From positions 230,027-294,026 of the forward strand of contig JAWKJY010000005.1 of assembly GCA_041393535.1 (NCBI GenBank): a stretch of 64,000 nt of DNA. The letters are read 5' to 3'. Source of the stretch: JAWKJY01 sp041393535. Lineage in GTDB: Bacteria > Actinomycetota > Thermoleophilia > Gaiellales > Gaiellaceae. Shown in pieces: positions 8,689 to 17,605 of this stretch. Positions within the stretch are counted from its first letter, which is position 1, and each line of letters opens with the position of its first letter. The notes beneath the pieces were generated by a model, which had not been told where the DNA came from, ran no database searches, and saw only the letters and a list, made by a program, of their open reading frames with translations. A program made the translations under genes and the position numbers.

Positions 8689-9389
8689 ATGGCGACCGGC
8701 CCGGAGGGCGGGACGTACCTCGCGATCCGTCAGCCGGACGGGACGGAGCTGCTCGCGCGCGAGGTCGGGACGCGCCGGCGGACATGGCACGAACGGCTCG
8801 ATCTCGCGACGGGCGCGTGGGTCGAGGACCGCTCGCTCGCGGCCTGGTTCGACGGCCGGCGGCCGAGGCGCGCGGGCTGTCGAGGGGGCAGGCGCTCGCG
8901 CTGGCCGACGGACACGGCTTGGACGCGCCGGGGCCGAGCGAGCAGCCGGTGTCACGGCTGCTCGGCGGTGATCGTCCGGTCCTGCGGTCGGCCCTGGCGG
9001 TCATCCTCGTGACGGCGGTCGTGGTCGCAGGGCTCGTCGGTCGCGGCAGCGCTGCGCCGGGCGAGGCCGCGAACGTCGGCGAGGTGCTCTGGTTCGCGCT
9101 GCCGTCGCTCGTGCTCGGGCTGCTCGCCCTGCTCGGCTCCTGGCCCGCGCTCGGGCTGGGGCTCGCCGGGCTCCTCGCCTACGTCACGTTCGACTACGCC
9201 GCAAACGCCCATCCGGCGGACGAGACGTTCTGGGACGCGCTCGGGCTGTTCCTGGCGCCCTTCGTGATCGGCGCGCTGCTCGCGGCCGTTGGCGCGGTCG
9301 AGCTGACCGTGCGGATCGTCGTGCTCGGCGTGCTGTGGTCCCGCGTGCGGCCGCGGCTCAGCCGGCGCGCAGGCGGCGGTAGCGCCTGA
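8689..9389 (+). CDS. Membrane protein with N-terminal soluble domain (one frameshift)
   Basis: Two adjoining frames appear to make one gene. The first runs from ATG 8689 (TGPEGGTYLAIRQPDG) to about 8860; the second continues EARGLSRGQALALADGHG and then three or four hydrophobic helices (from about 8990: LAVILVTAVVVAGL, then LPSLVLGLLALL, then FLAPFVIGALLAAVGAVEL). The length of 701 nt is 3x234-1, consistent with a single lost base near 8855-8865. Alternatively a separate membrane protein starts at GTG 8949. No family recognised. Its 3' end overlaps the convergent pgi by 32 bp. Confidence 0.5.
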
Positions 9390-10997
9390 TCAGCGCGTTC
9401 GTCGAGGAGTCGTGCCCGAGCGCGGGCTCCTCCACTGCGGTCAGCTCGGGGACGATCCGCTGCGCGAGCGCCTTGCCGAGCTCGACGCCCCACTGGTCGA
9501 ACGGGTTGATCCCCCAGATCGCGCCCTGCGTGAAGACGCTGTGCTCGTAGAGGGCGACCAGCGAGCCGAGCGCGAACGGCGTCAGCGCCTCGGCCAGGAG
9601 CACCGAGGACGGCCGGTTCCCCTCGAAGACCCGGTGCGGGACGAGCGCCTCCGCCGTTCCCTCGGCGCGCACCTCGTCGGCCGTCTTGCCGAAGGCGAGC
9701 GCCTCGGCCTGCGCGAGCACGTTCGCGAGCAGCAGGTCGTGGTGCGGCGGCAGCGGGTTGAGGCTGCGGGCGAACGCCACGAAGTCGCACGGGATCAGGT
9801 GCGTCCCCTGGTGGATCAGCTGGTAGAAGCTGTGCTGGCCGTTCGTGCCGGGCTCGCCCCAGTAGACGGGGCCGGTCGGGTAGTCGACGCGCTCGCCCGT
9901 GAGCGTCACGCTCTTGCCGTTCGACTCCATCGTCAGCTGCTGGAGGTAGGCGGGGAACCGCTCCAGGTACTGGTCGTACGGCAGCACGGCGATCGTCTGC
10001 GCGCCGAAGAGGTCGGCGTACCAGACGGCGAGCAGGCCCATCAGTCCCGGCAGGCTGGCGGCCGGGTCGGCGCGGTAGTGCTCGTCCATCGCGTGGAAGC
10101 CGGCGAGCAGCTCGGCGAAGCGGTCGGGCCCGATCGCGAGCATCGTCGAGAGGCCGATCGCCGAGTCCATCGAGTAGCGCCCGCCGACCCAGTCCCCGAA
10201 GCCCGAACATAGTCTGGCGTGATGTCGAAAGGCGCGGTCCTGCCACGCGTTCGTCGGAGACCGCTGGCGGCCGAAGTGGCTTGCTGATCGCGTCTCGTCG
10301 CTGAGCCGGTCGGCGCCAGGGCGCACGCCGGATTCGTACGGTTTCGTCATCGTCTACGTCGTGAAAGGTCTTCGACGGGTCGGCGAACAGCGTCTCCTCC
10401 GAGGTTGCGAAGGTGATGTCACCTCTGCAAAGTCGAGCTCGTCGGCGTTCGAGACGAAGCGGAACACCAGGTCGCGCCGGGCGTAGTGGCGCAGCGCGCG
10501 ATAGGCCATCACGGGGCCGGGTCGGAGCCGCCGATGCCGATGTTCACGACGGCGCGGATCGGCCGCCCCCGTGTGGCCGAGCCAGGCGCCGAGCGCACCC
10601 TGCTCGGCGAAGGCGGCCATCGGTCGAGCACGTCGTGGACGTCCCTCACGACGTCGCGGCCGTCGACGACGAGCGAGCGCGAGAGCGGGGCAGCCGCAGC
10701 GCCACGTGTGCAGGACAAGGCGCCCCTCGGTCTCGTTGATCCGCTCGCCGGTGAACATCGCCTCGACGCGGCCCCCGAGGCCGCGCTCGGCGGCGAGCGC
10801 CGCGAGCAGCGCGGCTTCAGCGTCTCGTCGGTGACGCGGTGCTTCGAGTAGTCGAGGGAAGAGCCCGGCGCCCTCGGCGGTCAGCCGCTCGCCCCGGCCG
10901 GGGTCGTCGGCGAAGAGCTCACGCAGGTGGCGGGCGGATCGTCTCGGCGTGGCGCTCGAGCGCCTGGAAGGCGAGGGGACTCGCGCAGGCTCGTCAT
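9358..10997 (-). pseudogene. pgi: Glucose-6-phosphate isomerase, multiply frameshifted
   Basis: Interconverts glucose-6-phosphate and fructose-6-phosphate. The C-terminal 300 residues (9358 to about 10210) are intact and decisive: DWVGGRYSMDSAIGLS, the GExRVDYPTGPV region, NGQHSFYQL, and the family signature NPFDQWGVELGK. The N-terminal part is recognisable only in pieces: MTSLRE at 10997, HLRELFADDPGRGERL, MFTGERINxTEGR, VVNIGIGGSD, FVSNADELDF and ADPSKTF. At least five frame changes are needed, most between 10200 and 10990, and 10210-10340 is poorly matched. The inferred span of 1640 nt fits a normal enzyme of about 547 codons. A central glycolytic gene is unlikely to be decaying, so assembly error is my preferred reading. 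Confidence 0.85.
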
Positions 10998-11316
10998 GGC
11001 GCGAGCCTGGCGCGCGCGCCCACGGGCGCCCCGCCGGTTGCCCGGAGACGCGCTCGACCCGCGCGGCGGAGTCGAGGAGCGCGCCGAGGGCGGCGAGGAG
11101 GAACGCGAGGCCCTTGGCGCGCCCCGCTCGGGCCGGAGCGGGGCGGGGATCGCGCCGGCCTGCGTCGGCACGGCGACCGTGGAGCAGGCCGTCACGCGGC
11201 CGCCCCCTGCGACGGCGTCGTGCGCGGTCGGGCGCGCGCCCGAGAACGCCCGTCGAGATGCGTGCGACCTCCTCGCGCCCGGCGCTCGCCGGCTCGACGC
11301 GCGCTAGGGTGGCCGC
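10998..11316. other. 319-bp intergenic region without a supported gene
   Basis: Lies between the divergent starts of pgi and the flavin oxidoreductase. Open frames here are Arg/Ala/Pro-rich and match nothing known to me. Given the poor sequence quality of neighbouring pgi, a short gene broken by errors cannot be excluded. The right end holds the TAGGGT box. Confidence 0.4.
11305..11310 (+). promoter_or_regulatory. -10 box of the flavin oxidoreductase gene (leaderless)
   Basis: TAGGGT followed by 6 nt and the GTG at 11317; no ribosome-binding site. Confidence 0.5.
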
Positions 11317-13261
11317 GTGTCGCGCCTGTTCACGCCGCTCCGCCTCGGGCCCGTCGAGGCGCCCAACCGCGTCGTCGTCGCGGCCCACTCGACGAACATG
11401 GCCGACGCGAACCGCGTCACGGACGGCCACGTCGCCTACTACGGCGCGAAGGCCCGCGGCGGCGCGGGCGTCGTCGTGCTCGGTGGCCTGCGCGTCCACC
11501 CGACGACCGTCGGCGGCCCGCTCTCGATCACCGTCTTCGACGACGGCTGCGTCCCCGGGCTCGCTCGCCTGGCCGACGCCGTCCACGAGGGCGGCGCGCT
11601 CGCGGTCGGCCAGCTGCTGCACATGGGCCGGCAGCGCTCGGGCGGGCCGACCGAGTGGCCGATGTGGGCGCCGTCGCCGCTCCCGTGCCCGGTGATGCGC
11701 GAGGTGCCCCACGAGCTGACCGTCGCCGAGATCGGCGAGCTCGTCGGCTGCTTCGCCGACGCGACGCGCCGCTGCGCCGACGCCGGCCTCGACGGGATCG
11801 AGCTCCACGCGGCGCACGGCTACCTGCCGCAGCAGTTCCTCTCGCCGCTGACGAACCGGCGCACGGACGCCTACGGCGGCTCGCTCGACGACCGCCTGCG
11901 CTTCCTGCTCGAGCTGCTCGGCGCCTGTCGCGAGGCGGCCGACGGGCGGATCGCGGTGGGCGTGCGGATCTCGGGTGACGAGCTCGTCGAGGGCGGGCTC
12001 GGGTTGCCGGAGATGCAGGCGGTGGCGCCGCGGCTCGTTGCGGCCGGGGCCGACTACCTCTCGGTCTCGCACTGCAACTACACCGGGCTCGCCTACGCGG
12101 CGATGATCCCCGAGATGACGACGCCGCCGGGCGCGTACACGCACCTGGCGCGCGGGATCCGGGAGGCGATCGGGCAGGCCGTCCCCGTGTTCGCGGTCGG
12201 GCGGATCCTCCGGCCCGACCAGGCGGAGGCGCTGCTCGCGGACGGCACGTGCGACGCGGTCGCGATCGTCCGCGCGGCGATCGCCGACCCGGAGTGGGCG
12301 CGCAAGGCGCGCGACGGGCGCGCCGGCGAGATCCGCCCGTGCATCGGCTGCAACCAGGGCTGCGCCGGGATGATCCACACCGGCAAGACGATTCGCTGCC
12401 TCACGAACCCGGACGTCGGCCGGGAGCTGGAGCCGGTCGCGCCGGCTGCGCCGCGCCGCGGCGCGTGGTCGTCGTCGGCGCGGGGCCGGCGGGCCTCGAG
12501 GCGGCGCTGACGGCCCGGCTGCGCGGGCACGAGGTGGTCGTGCCGAGCGCGAGGCCGAGCCCGGCGGCGCGATCCGGCTCGGGGCGGCGCTCCACGGAGG
12601 GCCGAGCTCGCGGGCTGCGTCGACTGGCGCCTTAGCGCGGCTCGCGGAGCTCGGCGTCGAGCTCCGCTGCGGGGTCGAGGCCGACCCCGACGCCGTGCTC
12701 GCGCTCGCGCCGGACGCCGTCGTGCTCGCGACGGGCGCCGAGCCGGCGCCGACGGACGTCGAGGGCGCGGCCGCGGATCGGGTGCTCTCCGTCGAGGAGG
12801 CGGTCGCCGCGCCGGGCCGTGTCGGCGGCACGGTGGTGCTCGTCGACGAGGACGGCCACTACCGGGGCTGCGGCGTGGCCGAGCACCTCGCGCGCCGCGG
12901 CCGCGACGTGCGCCTCGTGACGCGCCTCGCGAGCACCGCCGCAGACCTCCCCGCGATGAACCTCGGGCCCCAGCTCGCACGGCTCGCGGAGCTGCGCGTG
13001 CGCGTGCTGCCGCAGCGGCGGGTCGTGCGGCTCGACGGCTCGACGGTGGTCGTGCAGCCGGTGGCGGGCGGGCCGGAGGAGCCCTACGTCGGCGTCGACA
13101 CCGTCGTCGTCGCCGGCCGGCGGGCGGCGCGCGACGGCCTCGCCGCCGCCCTCGCCGCCGCGGCGCCCGACCTCCCGCTCGTGGCCGCCGGCGACTGCGT
13201 CGCGCCGCGGACCGCGCTCCAGGCGATCGCCGAGGGCAGGCGCGCCGGGCTGACCGTCTAG
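11317..13261 (+). CDS. NADH:flavin oxidoreductase/2,4-dienoyl-CoA reductase-type enzyme (two frameshifts)
   Basis: A two-domain flavoenzyme: an FMN-binding TIM barrel of the old-yellow-enzyme family (residues 1-350; LFTPLRLG, the HGYLPQQFLSP and DAYGGSLDDR motifs), a [4Fe-4S] motif C-x2-C-x3-C-x11-C (CIGCNQGC...C, about 12340-12400), then an FAD/NAD(P)H module (VVVVGAGPAGLEAA, later VVLATGAEP and a second Rossmann unit). This architecture is that of 2,4-dienoyl-CoA reductase and trimethylamine or N-methylproline demethylases. The frame slips near 12460 and 12542; 1945 nt equals 3x649-2, so two single-base losses restore one 648-aa protein. The usual C-terminal GD motif is present (AAGDC). It abuts the convergent TetR gene, overlapping it by 4 bp. 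Confidence 0.88.
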
Positions 13262-13914
13262 GAGCGAGCGTCCGGTCGCGCGGGGGCGAAGCCGGCGCAG
13301 ACGGCGTCGACGAGGCCGCGGACGAAGGTCTCGTCGAGTGGCTGGTGGCCCGCCAGCAGGCGGTAGTAGACCGGGCCGAAGAGCGCGTCGAGCAGGAGGT
13401 TCTCGTCGATGTCGGGCTGCAGCTCGCCGCGCGCGACCGCGCGCTCGAGCACCTCCTTGGCGACCTCGCGGCGCGGCGCCAGCCAGCGCTCGCGGAACGC
13501 CTCGGCGACGTCCGGGTCGTGCTGGCTCTCCGCGATCAGCCCCGCCATCGTCCGCCCCACTCGCGTCTCACCCAGGTCGATCCGCAGCCGCTCGAGCCGT
13601 GCGACGAGATCGCCGCGCACCGTCCCGGTGTCCGGGTAGATCAGCTCGGGCGCCGCGCGCTCGAGCAGCGCGTCGAGGACGACGGCGGCCTTGTTCGGCC
13701 ACCAGCGGTAGATCGTCGCCTTGCCGACGCCCGCACGCGTGGCGAGGCCCTCGACCGTGAGCGCCCGGTAGCCGCGCTCGTCGAGCAGCTCCCACGCCGC
13801 CTCGAGCACGGCGCGGCGCGCGCGGTCGCTGCGACGGTCGGCGTCGGGCGCGCGCCGCGGCGCCGGCTCGGCGGTCTCGGGGTCGGTCGGGGTGTCCGCG
13901 TCGGACGGGGTCAT
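13258..13914 (-). CDS. TetR-family transcriptional regulator
   Basis: A 218-aa DNA-binding repressor. Residues 51-71 form the helix-turn-helix (ALTVEGLATRAGVGKATIYRW), followed by WPNKAAVVLDALL as in TetR/AcrR proteins; the ligand-binding half resembles the TetR_C_11-like group. The 30 N-terminal residues are acidic and Pro-rich. ATG 13914 is used because the next upstream frame enters the operator region. The gene faces a 56-codon ORF across an intergenic region with two palindromes, which recur before a second small ORF at 14409. It is very likely the regulator of both units and of itself. The effector is unknown. Confidence 0.92.
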   Translation of the reverse strand: MTPSDADTPTDPETAEPAPRRAPDADRRSDRARRAVLEAAWELLDERGYRALTVEGLATRAGVGKATIYRWWPNKAAVVLDALLERAAPELIYPDTGTVRGDLVARLERLRIDLGETRVGRTMAGLIAESQHDPDVAEAFRERWLAPRREVAKEVLERAVARGELQPDIDENLLLDALFGPVYYRLLAGHQPLDETFVRGLVDAVCAGFAPARPDARS

Positions 13915-13936
13915 CGGGTGCAGTGTAGAAGAGGGC

Positions 13937-13986
13937 TTGACGAGACGGTACGTTTCGTCTACTGTCGAGACAGAACGTTTCGTCTC
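13937..13986 (+). promoter_or_regulatory. Promoter with two TetR-type operators (unit 1)
   Basis: TTGACG (13937-13942), a 17-nt spacer and TACTGT (13960-13965). The spacer is occupied almost exactly by the imperfect palindrome AGACGGTACGTTTCGTCT (13943-13960); a second one, GAGAC-N10-GTCTC (13967-13986), has its centre 25 bp further on. A repressor bound here would block polymerase. Located between the divergent TetR and small-protein genes. Confidence 0.75.
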
Positions 13987-14005
13987 GATTGCCCGAAAGG
14001 TCGCC

Positions 14006-14176
14006 ATGAGCCCCCTCGCCCAGCTCCAGCAGCAGCACCAGCATCCGCGTCTCGAGCGCGTCGTCCGCGTCGCCCGCCGCGCCGTCGGCCTCGACGAGGA
14101 CGTCGTCGACTGGCAGCGCCTCGTCGAGCGCGATCGGCCCCAGCGCCTCCGCGAGGCTCCCCGCAGCCGGCGCTGA
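14006..14176 (+). CDS. Small protein A under TetR operators (56 aa)
   Basis: Starts at ATG 14006 after GAAAGG, 40 bp behind the unit 1 -10 box. The 56-aa product begins MSPLAQLQQQHQHPR and contains RRAVGLDEDVVDWQRLVERD. The motif DVVDWQRLVERD matches QVIDWERSINRD in small protein B at 14409, and both begin MSP, so the two are paralogues. The C-terminal PQRLREAPRSRR may be out of frame, given the window's indel pattern. No transmembrane segment or signal peptide. I know of no family; the function is unknown. Confidence 0.6.
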   Translation: MSPLAQLQQQHQHPRLERVVRVARRAVGLDEDVVDWQRLVERDRPQRLREAPRSRR

Positions 14177-14321
14177 GCGCCGCCACGTCGCCCGGGCGGC
14201 AGCGGGGTGGCGGCGGGACGGCCCGCGGCCACGCCTCCGTTCCCGGTGCCGAGCCCGGCGCGCCGACGGCCGGACGCGCGAGCCCCGGCCGGGGGCGCGA
14301 TCCGCGTTCGGCGCAGGAGGG

Positions 14322-14338
14322 ATCCCCGAATCGGGGAT
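14322..14338. repeat. Perfect inverted repeat upstream of unit 2 promoter
   Basis: ATCCCCGA-A-TCGGGGAT, 8-bp arms around a single base. It sits immediately 5' of the unit 2 promoter and is absent from unit 1; the near-zero loop suggests a protein-binding site rather than a terminator. Confidence 0.6.
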
Positions 14339-14389
14339 GGAACGAGACGGTACGTATCGTCTAGAATACGAGACAGAACGTTTCGTATC
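14339..14389 (+). promoter_or_regulatory. Promoter with two TetR-type operators (unit 2, copy of unit 1)
   Basis: A degenerate -35 (GGAACG, 14339-14344), a 17-nt spacer filled by AGACGGTACGTATCGTCT (14345-14362), and a good -10 TAGAAT (14362-14367). A second half-palindromic site, GAGACAGAACGTTTCGTATC, lies at 14370-14389, centre-to-centre 26 bp. Over 45 bp it differs from unit 1 at only a handful of positions. GGAG precedes ATG 14409. Confidence 0.75.
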
Positions 14390-14408
14390 GCCTTCAGGAG
14401 AGAACGCC

Positions 14409-14570
14409 ATGAGCCCCGCACCCGCCACGAACCGCCCCGCTCCCGCGCCGGTCCGCCTCGTCGCCGAGGCCGCCCGCCGCGTCGCCCGCTCGCTCCGCGA
14501 CCGGACGACGTACGAGGAGCAGGTGATCGACTGGGAGCGCTCGATCAATCGGGACGCCTTCTCGGCCTAG
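14409..14570 (+). CDS. Small protein B under TetR operators (53 aa)
   Basis: ATG 14409 has a Shine-Dalgarno (CAGGAGAG). The 53-aa product has a Pro/Ala-rich start (MSPAPATNRPAPAPV), an arginine-rich amphipathic helix (RLVAEAARRVARSLRDR) and a C-terminal YEEQVIDWERSINRDAFSA, a paralogue of small protein A. The helix with alternating Arg and hydrophobic residues could bind membrane or nucleic acid. It is followed by a strong terminator, so each unit is monocistronic or the two are read through. No known family. Confidence 0.65.
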   Translation: MSPAPATNRPAPAPVRLVAEAARRVARSLRDRTTYEEQVIDWERSINRDAFSA

Positions 14571-14662
14571 CGTCCCGCCAGGGAGCCGCCGATCGCTCCC
14601 GCCCCCGCCGCGCCGGCCGCTGGCCGGGCCGCGGCTCGCACCAACCGCCCCGCCTGCAACCG

Positions 14663-14699
14663 CGCCGGGCGGCCGGCCAGGACGGCCGGCCGCCCGGCG
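14663..14699. terminator. Bidirectional terminator hairpin
   Basis: A perfect 16-bp GC stem (14663-14678 with 14684-14699) and a 5-nt loop, between the convergent small protein B gene and the ABC importer operon. TTCTCT follows on the plus strand. Confidence 0.75.
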
Positions 14700-14736
14700 T
14701 TCTCTGGTCCGCGGGGCGGGGGTCCGCCCCTCGTGC

Positions 14737-15480
14737 TCAGAGTCGGCCGGAGCTGACGATCCGCTGGAGGAACTGCTGCGTCCGCTCCTCGCGCGGCGCG
14801 CCGAAGATCGCCGCCGGCGGGCCCTGCTCGAGGATCGCGCCCTCGTGCAGGAAGCACACGCGGCTCGCGATCTCCCGCGCGAAGCCCATCTCGTGGGTCG
14901 CGATCAGCATCGTCATCCCGCCGGCCGCGAGCTCGCGGATGACGTCGAGGATCTCGCCGACGAGCTCGGGATCGAGCGCGCTCGTCACCTCGTCCAGCAG
15001 CAGCGCCTCGGGCCGCATCGCGACGGCGCGCACGATCGCGACGCGCTGCTGCTGGCCGCCCGACAGGCGCTCCGGGTACTGCGTCGCCTTGTCTGCCAGC
15101 CCGAACCGCTCGAGCAGGGCGCGCGCCTCCTCCTCCGCCCGGGCGCGCGGTATGCCGAGCACCCTCGTCGGCCCCAGCGTCACGTTGCGTAGCACGGTCA
15201 TGTGCGGGAAGAGGTTGAAGGACTGGAAGACGATCCCGATCCGCCGGCGGACCGCGTCGCGGTCGACGCCGGGAGCGGTGATCTCCTGGCCGCGCAGGTA
15301 CACGCGGCCGGCGTCGACCTCCTCGAGCAGGTTGACGCAGCGCAGGAGCGTCGACTTGCCCGAGCCGGACGCGCCGATCAGGCAGACGACCTCGTGCTCG
15401 CCGACCTCCAGGTCGATCTCGCGCAGCACCTCGAGCTCGCCGAAGCGCTTCGACACGCCCTCGAGCCTGATCGCGCTCAC
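14737..15480 (-). CDS. Polar amino-acid ABC importer, ATPase subunit (GlnQ-like)
   Basis: Cytoplasmic ATPase that powers the permease encoded just upstream. The 247-aa protein has Walker A GASGSGKST, the Q-loop QSFNLFPHMTV typical of amino-acid importers, signature LSGGQQQR, Walker B LLLDEVTSALD (with V for the usual P) and the H-loop THEM. The GTG start overlaps the permease stop as GTGA, indicating translational coupling. Last gene of a three-gene minus-strand operon; ends at the 14663 hairpin. Confidence 0.95.
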   Translation of the reverse strand: MSAIRLEGVSKRFGELEVLREIDLEVGEHEVVCLIGASGSGKSTLLRCVNLLEEVDAGRVYLRGQEITAPGVDRDAVRRRIGIVFQSFNLFPHMTVLRNVTLGPTRVLGIPRARAEEEARALLERFGLADKATQYPERLSGGQQQRVAIVRAVAMRPEALLLDEVTSALDPELVGEILDVIRELAAGGMTMLIATHEMGFAREIASRVCFLHEGAILEQGPPAAIFGAPREERTQQFLQRIVSSGRL

Positions 15481-16361
15481 AGCAGCCCCGTCGCCTGCCG
15501 GCGACCCCGCTCGCGCGCGACGAGCCAGTCCGTGAAGCGCGTCAGCGGGATCGTGATCGCGATGAAGACGAGCGCGAGCGCGACGAACGGCGTCATGTTG
15601 TACGCGGCCGCCTGGTCGATCTGGGCCTGTCGGAACGCCTCGACCGCGCCGCCGACGCCGAGCAGGGCGGTGTCCTTCTGCAGGCCGATGAAGTCGTTCA
15701 GCAGCGGCGGCACCACGCGGCGGACGGCCTGCGGGACGACGACGTGGCGGAGCGAGCCGAGCCGGGAGAGCCCGAGCGAGCGCGCGGCCGCGTCCTGGCT
15801 CGGGTGCACGGACTCGATCCCGGCGCGGTAGACCTCGGCGACGTACGCGCTGTAGACGAGCACGATCGCGACGATGCCCCAGAAGAGCGGGTCGATCGGG
15901 ACGCCCTCGAACTCGAGCGCGGGGACGCCGAAGACGAGCAGCGCGATCACGAGGATGGTGGGCATCCCGCGGAAGACGTCGACCCAGAGGATCGCGAGCG
16001 CCCGGATCGGGAAGAAGACCGGCCCGGGGAGGCTGCGCAGGATCGCGATCCCCAGGCCGAGCACCAGCACGACCGCCTCGGCGATCGCGAAGGCCTCGAC
16101 GTTGACGAGGAACTTCTCCGCGATCTGCGGCATCGAGTCCTCGAGCTCGCCCCAGTTGAAGAAGAACTCCCGGACGCGAGGCCACCCCGGCGCGTTGACG
16201 ATCAGGATCCCGAGCACGACGCAGACGACGACGGTCGAGACGAGCGCGACCGCGACGCCCCGGGCGCCCTCCCGGCGCCAGGTCCCTGCGAGGATGCGCG
16301 ACCTCCGGCCGGTGCGGCCGAACGGGTCGTCGAGGGGATCGGGCGCGGGCACGGGGGACAC
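15477..16361 (-). CDS. Polar amino-acid ABC importer, permease subunit
   Basis: A 294-aa inner-membrane channel of the HisM/GlnP group with about five to six helices. An N-terminal soluble tail (about 35 residues) precedes the first helix (ALVSTVVVCVVLGILIV). The segment FRGMPTILVIALLVFG and the EAA loop (AARSLGLSRLGSLRHVVVPQA) are characteristic. It is the only permease in the operon, so a homodimeric channel is expected. Lies 66 bp downstream of the binding-protein gene and overlaps the ATPase by 4 bp. Confidence 0.93.
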   Translation of the reverse strand: MSPVPAPDPLDDPFGRTGRRSRILAGTWRREGARGVAVALVSTVVVCVVLGILIVNAPGWPRVREFFFNWGELEDSMPQIAEKFLVNVEAFAIAEAVVLVLGLGIAILRSLPGPVFFPIRALAILWVDVFRGMPTILVIALLVFGVPALEFEGVPIDPLFWGIVAIVLVYSAYVAEVYRAGIESVHPSQDAAARSLGLSRLGSLRHVVVPQAVRRVVPPLLNDFIGLQKDTALLGVGGAVEAFRQAQIDQAAAYNMTPFVALALVFIAITIPLTRFTDWLVARERGRRQATGLL

Positions 16362-16427
16362 GGTAGACCCCGGGCCCGGCGCGCGCGTCGCGTGGGCGGG
16401 GCACGGCCCCGCCCACGCGCGTCGCGG

Positions 16428-17450
16428 CTACTGCTCCGCGATCACCGGCGCCTTCGCCCTGTCCTCCAGCCACTTCTGCTGGAGCGCGGCGAGGGTGCCG
16501 TCGCCCTGGAGGGCGGCGATCGCCTGGTTGACGCAGCCGATGATCGCGTTCTTCTTCTCGGCGACGACCCCGAAGTACTCCTTCTCGGACGTCGACGGGA
16601 ACTGCCCGACGATCAGGCCCTTGTCGAGCTGGACGTCGCGGACGTAGAACGCGCTCGGGAAGTCGACCACGATGCCGTCGACCTGGCCGTTCTTGAGCGC
16701 CTGCACGGCGCCGTTCTGGTCGTCGTAGACCCGCGGCTCCACGTCGGGCTGGATCACCTCGGTCACGTAGTCGAACGAGGTCGTGCCGACGGCGACGCCG
16801 AGCCTCGCGTCCTTCAGGTCGGCGAACGAGGTGGCGTTGGCGATCTTCGACCCCTGGACCGTCACGAGCGCCTGGTTGACGACGTAGTAGGGGTCGGAGA
16901 AGTCGACCGCCTTCGCGCGCTTCTTGTTGAACGAGACCTGCTGGACGACGATGTCGAACGGCTTCTTCCCCGGCGCGAACGACTGGGTGAAGCCGACGGC
17001 GACCCACTTGACGTCCTTCTTCGCGAAGCCGAGCTGCTTCGCCACCGCGTAGACGAACGCGGACTCGAAGCCCTTGCCGGTGGCCGGGTCGTTCAGCTCC
17101 CACGCCTTCGACTTCGTGCCGCCCGTGAAGAACGGCGGGAAGGCGGGGTTGCCCGTGCCGACCGTCAGGACGCCCTTCTTCTTCAGCTTCAGGTTGGGCT
17201 TCAGGCAGTCGTTCGAGACGGTCGTCGGCTCGGCCGCCGCCGTGTCGACCTGGCTCGTGTCGACGCCGGTGTCCGTCCCCGACCCGGAGTCGGCCGGCGT
17301 CACGACGGTCTCGGTCTCGATCGTCTCGAACGGGATCAGCGCCGTGTCGGCCAGCGCGACGGAGTCCTCGTCCCCGCCGTCGGAGCCGCCGCAGGCGGCG
17401 AGCCCGAGCGTCAGGGCGACCAGCGCCAGCAGGAGGAACGGCTTTCGCAT
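16428..17450 (-). CDS. Polar amino-acid ABC importer, substrate-binding lipoprotein
   Basis: A 340-aa extracellular solute receptor anchored by lipid. The signal peptide ends in the lipobox LAAC, and is followed by an acidic Thr/Asp/Val-rich linker (to about residue 85) and a family-3 binding domain: LTVGTGNPAFPPF, GKGFESAFVYAVAKQLGF, the FDIVVQQVSFNKKRAKAVDFSDPYY-type segment, GVAVGTTS, and a C-terminal LQxKWLED. ATG 17450 is chosen because AGGGAG lies just upstream; the GTG 15 nt earlier lacks one. The ligand is probably a polar amino acid; the exact one cannot be read. First gene of the operon, divergent from the M28 peptidase. Confidence 0.93.
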   Translation of the reverse strand: MRKPFLLLALVALTLGLAACGGSDGGDEDSVALADTALIPFETIETETVVTPADSGSGTDTGVDTSQVDTAAAEPTTVSNDCLKPNLKLKKKGVLTVGTGNPAFPPFFTGGTKSKAWELNDPATGKGFESAFVYAVAKQLGFAKKDVKWVAVGFTQSFAPGKKPFDIVVQQVSFNKKRAKAVDFSDPYYVVNQALVTVQGSKIANATSFADLKDARLGVAVGTTSFDYVTEVIQPDVEPRVYDDQNGAVQALKNGQVDGIVVDFPSAFYVRDVQLDKGLIVGQFPSTSEKEYFGVVAEKKNAIIGCVNQAIAALQGDGTLAALQQKWLEDRAKAPVIAEQ

Positions 17451-17543
17451 CCATGCTCCCTTCACGAGCGCCCGGCACCGCCGCGGCGTGTCGAGGTCCG
17501 AAAACCAGCTTCCGAGCCTAACAGACCGTCCCGAGGCCCCCGG

Positions 17544-17572
17544 TTGACGGCCGGGGCGGGCCGCGAGAGGAT
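17544..17572 (+). promoter_or_regulatory. Promoter of the M28 peptidase gene
   Basis: TTGACG (17544-17549), 17-nt spacer, GAGGAT (17567-17572), 33 nt before the ATG at 17606. Confidence 0.55.
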
Positions 17573-17605
17573 CCCGGGGGCAGGCGTCGAGGAGCGGGAG
17601 GCGGG

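Noticed and set aside
10998..11316. A short minus-strand gene between pgi and the flavin oxidoreductase
   Set aside because: Frames there are low-complexity Arg/Ala/Pro with no recognisable motif; noise from local sequence errors is more likely.
11317..13261. Programmed frameshifting as an explanation for the two frame changes in the flavin oxidoreductase
   Set aside because: No slippery heptamer or downstream pseudoknot seen, two shifts in 90 bp would be needed, and many other genes in the window show the same type of break.
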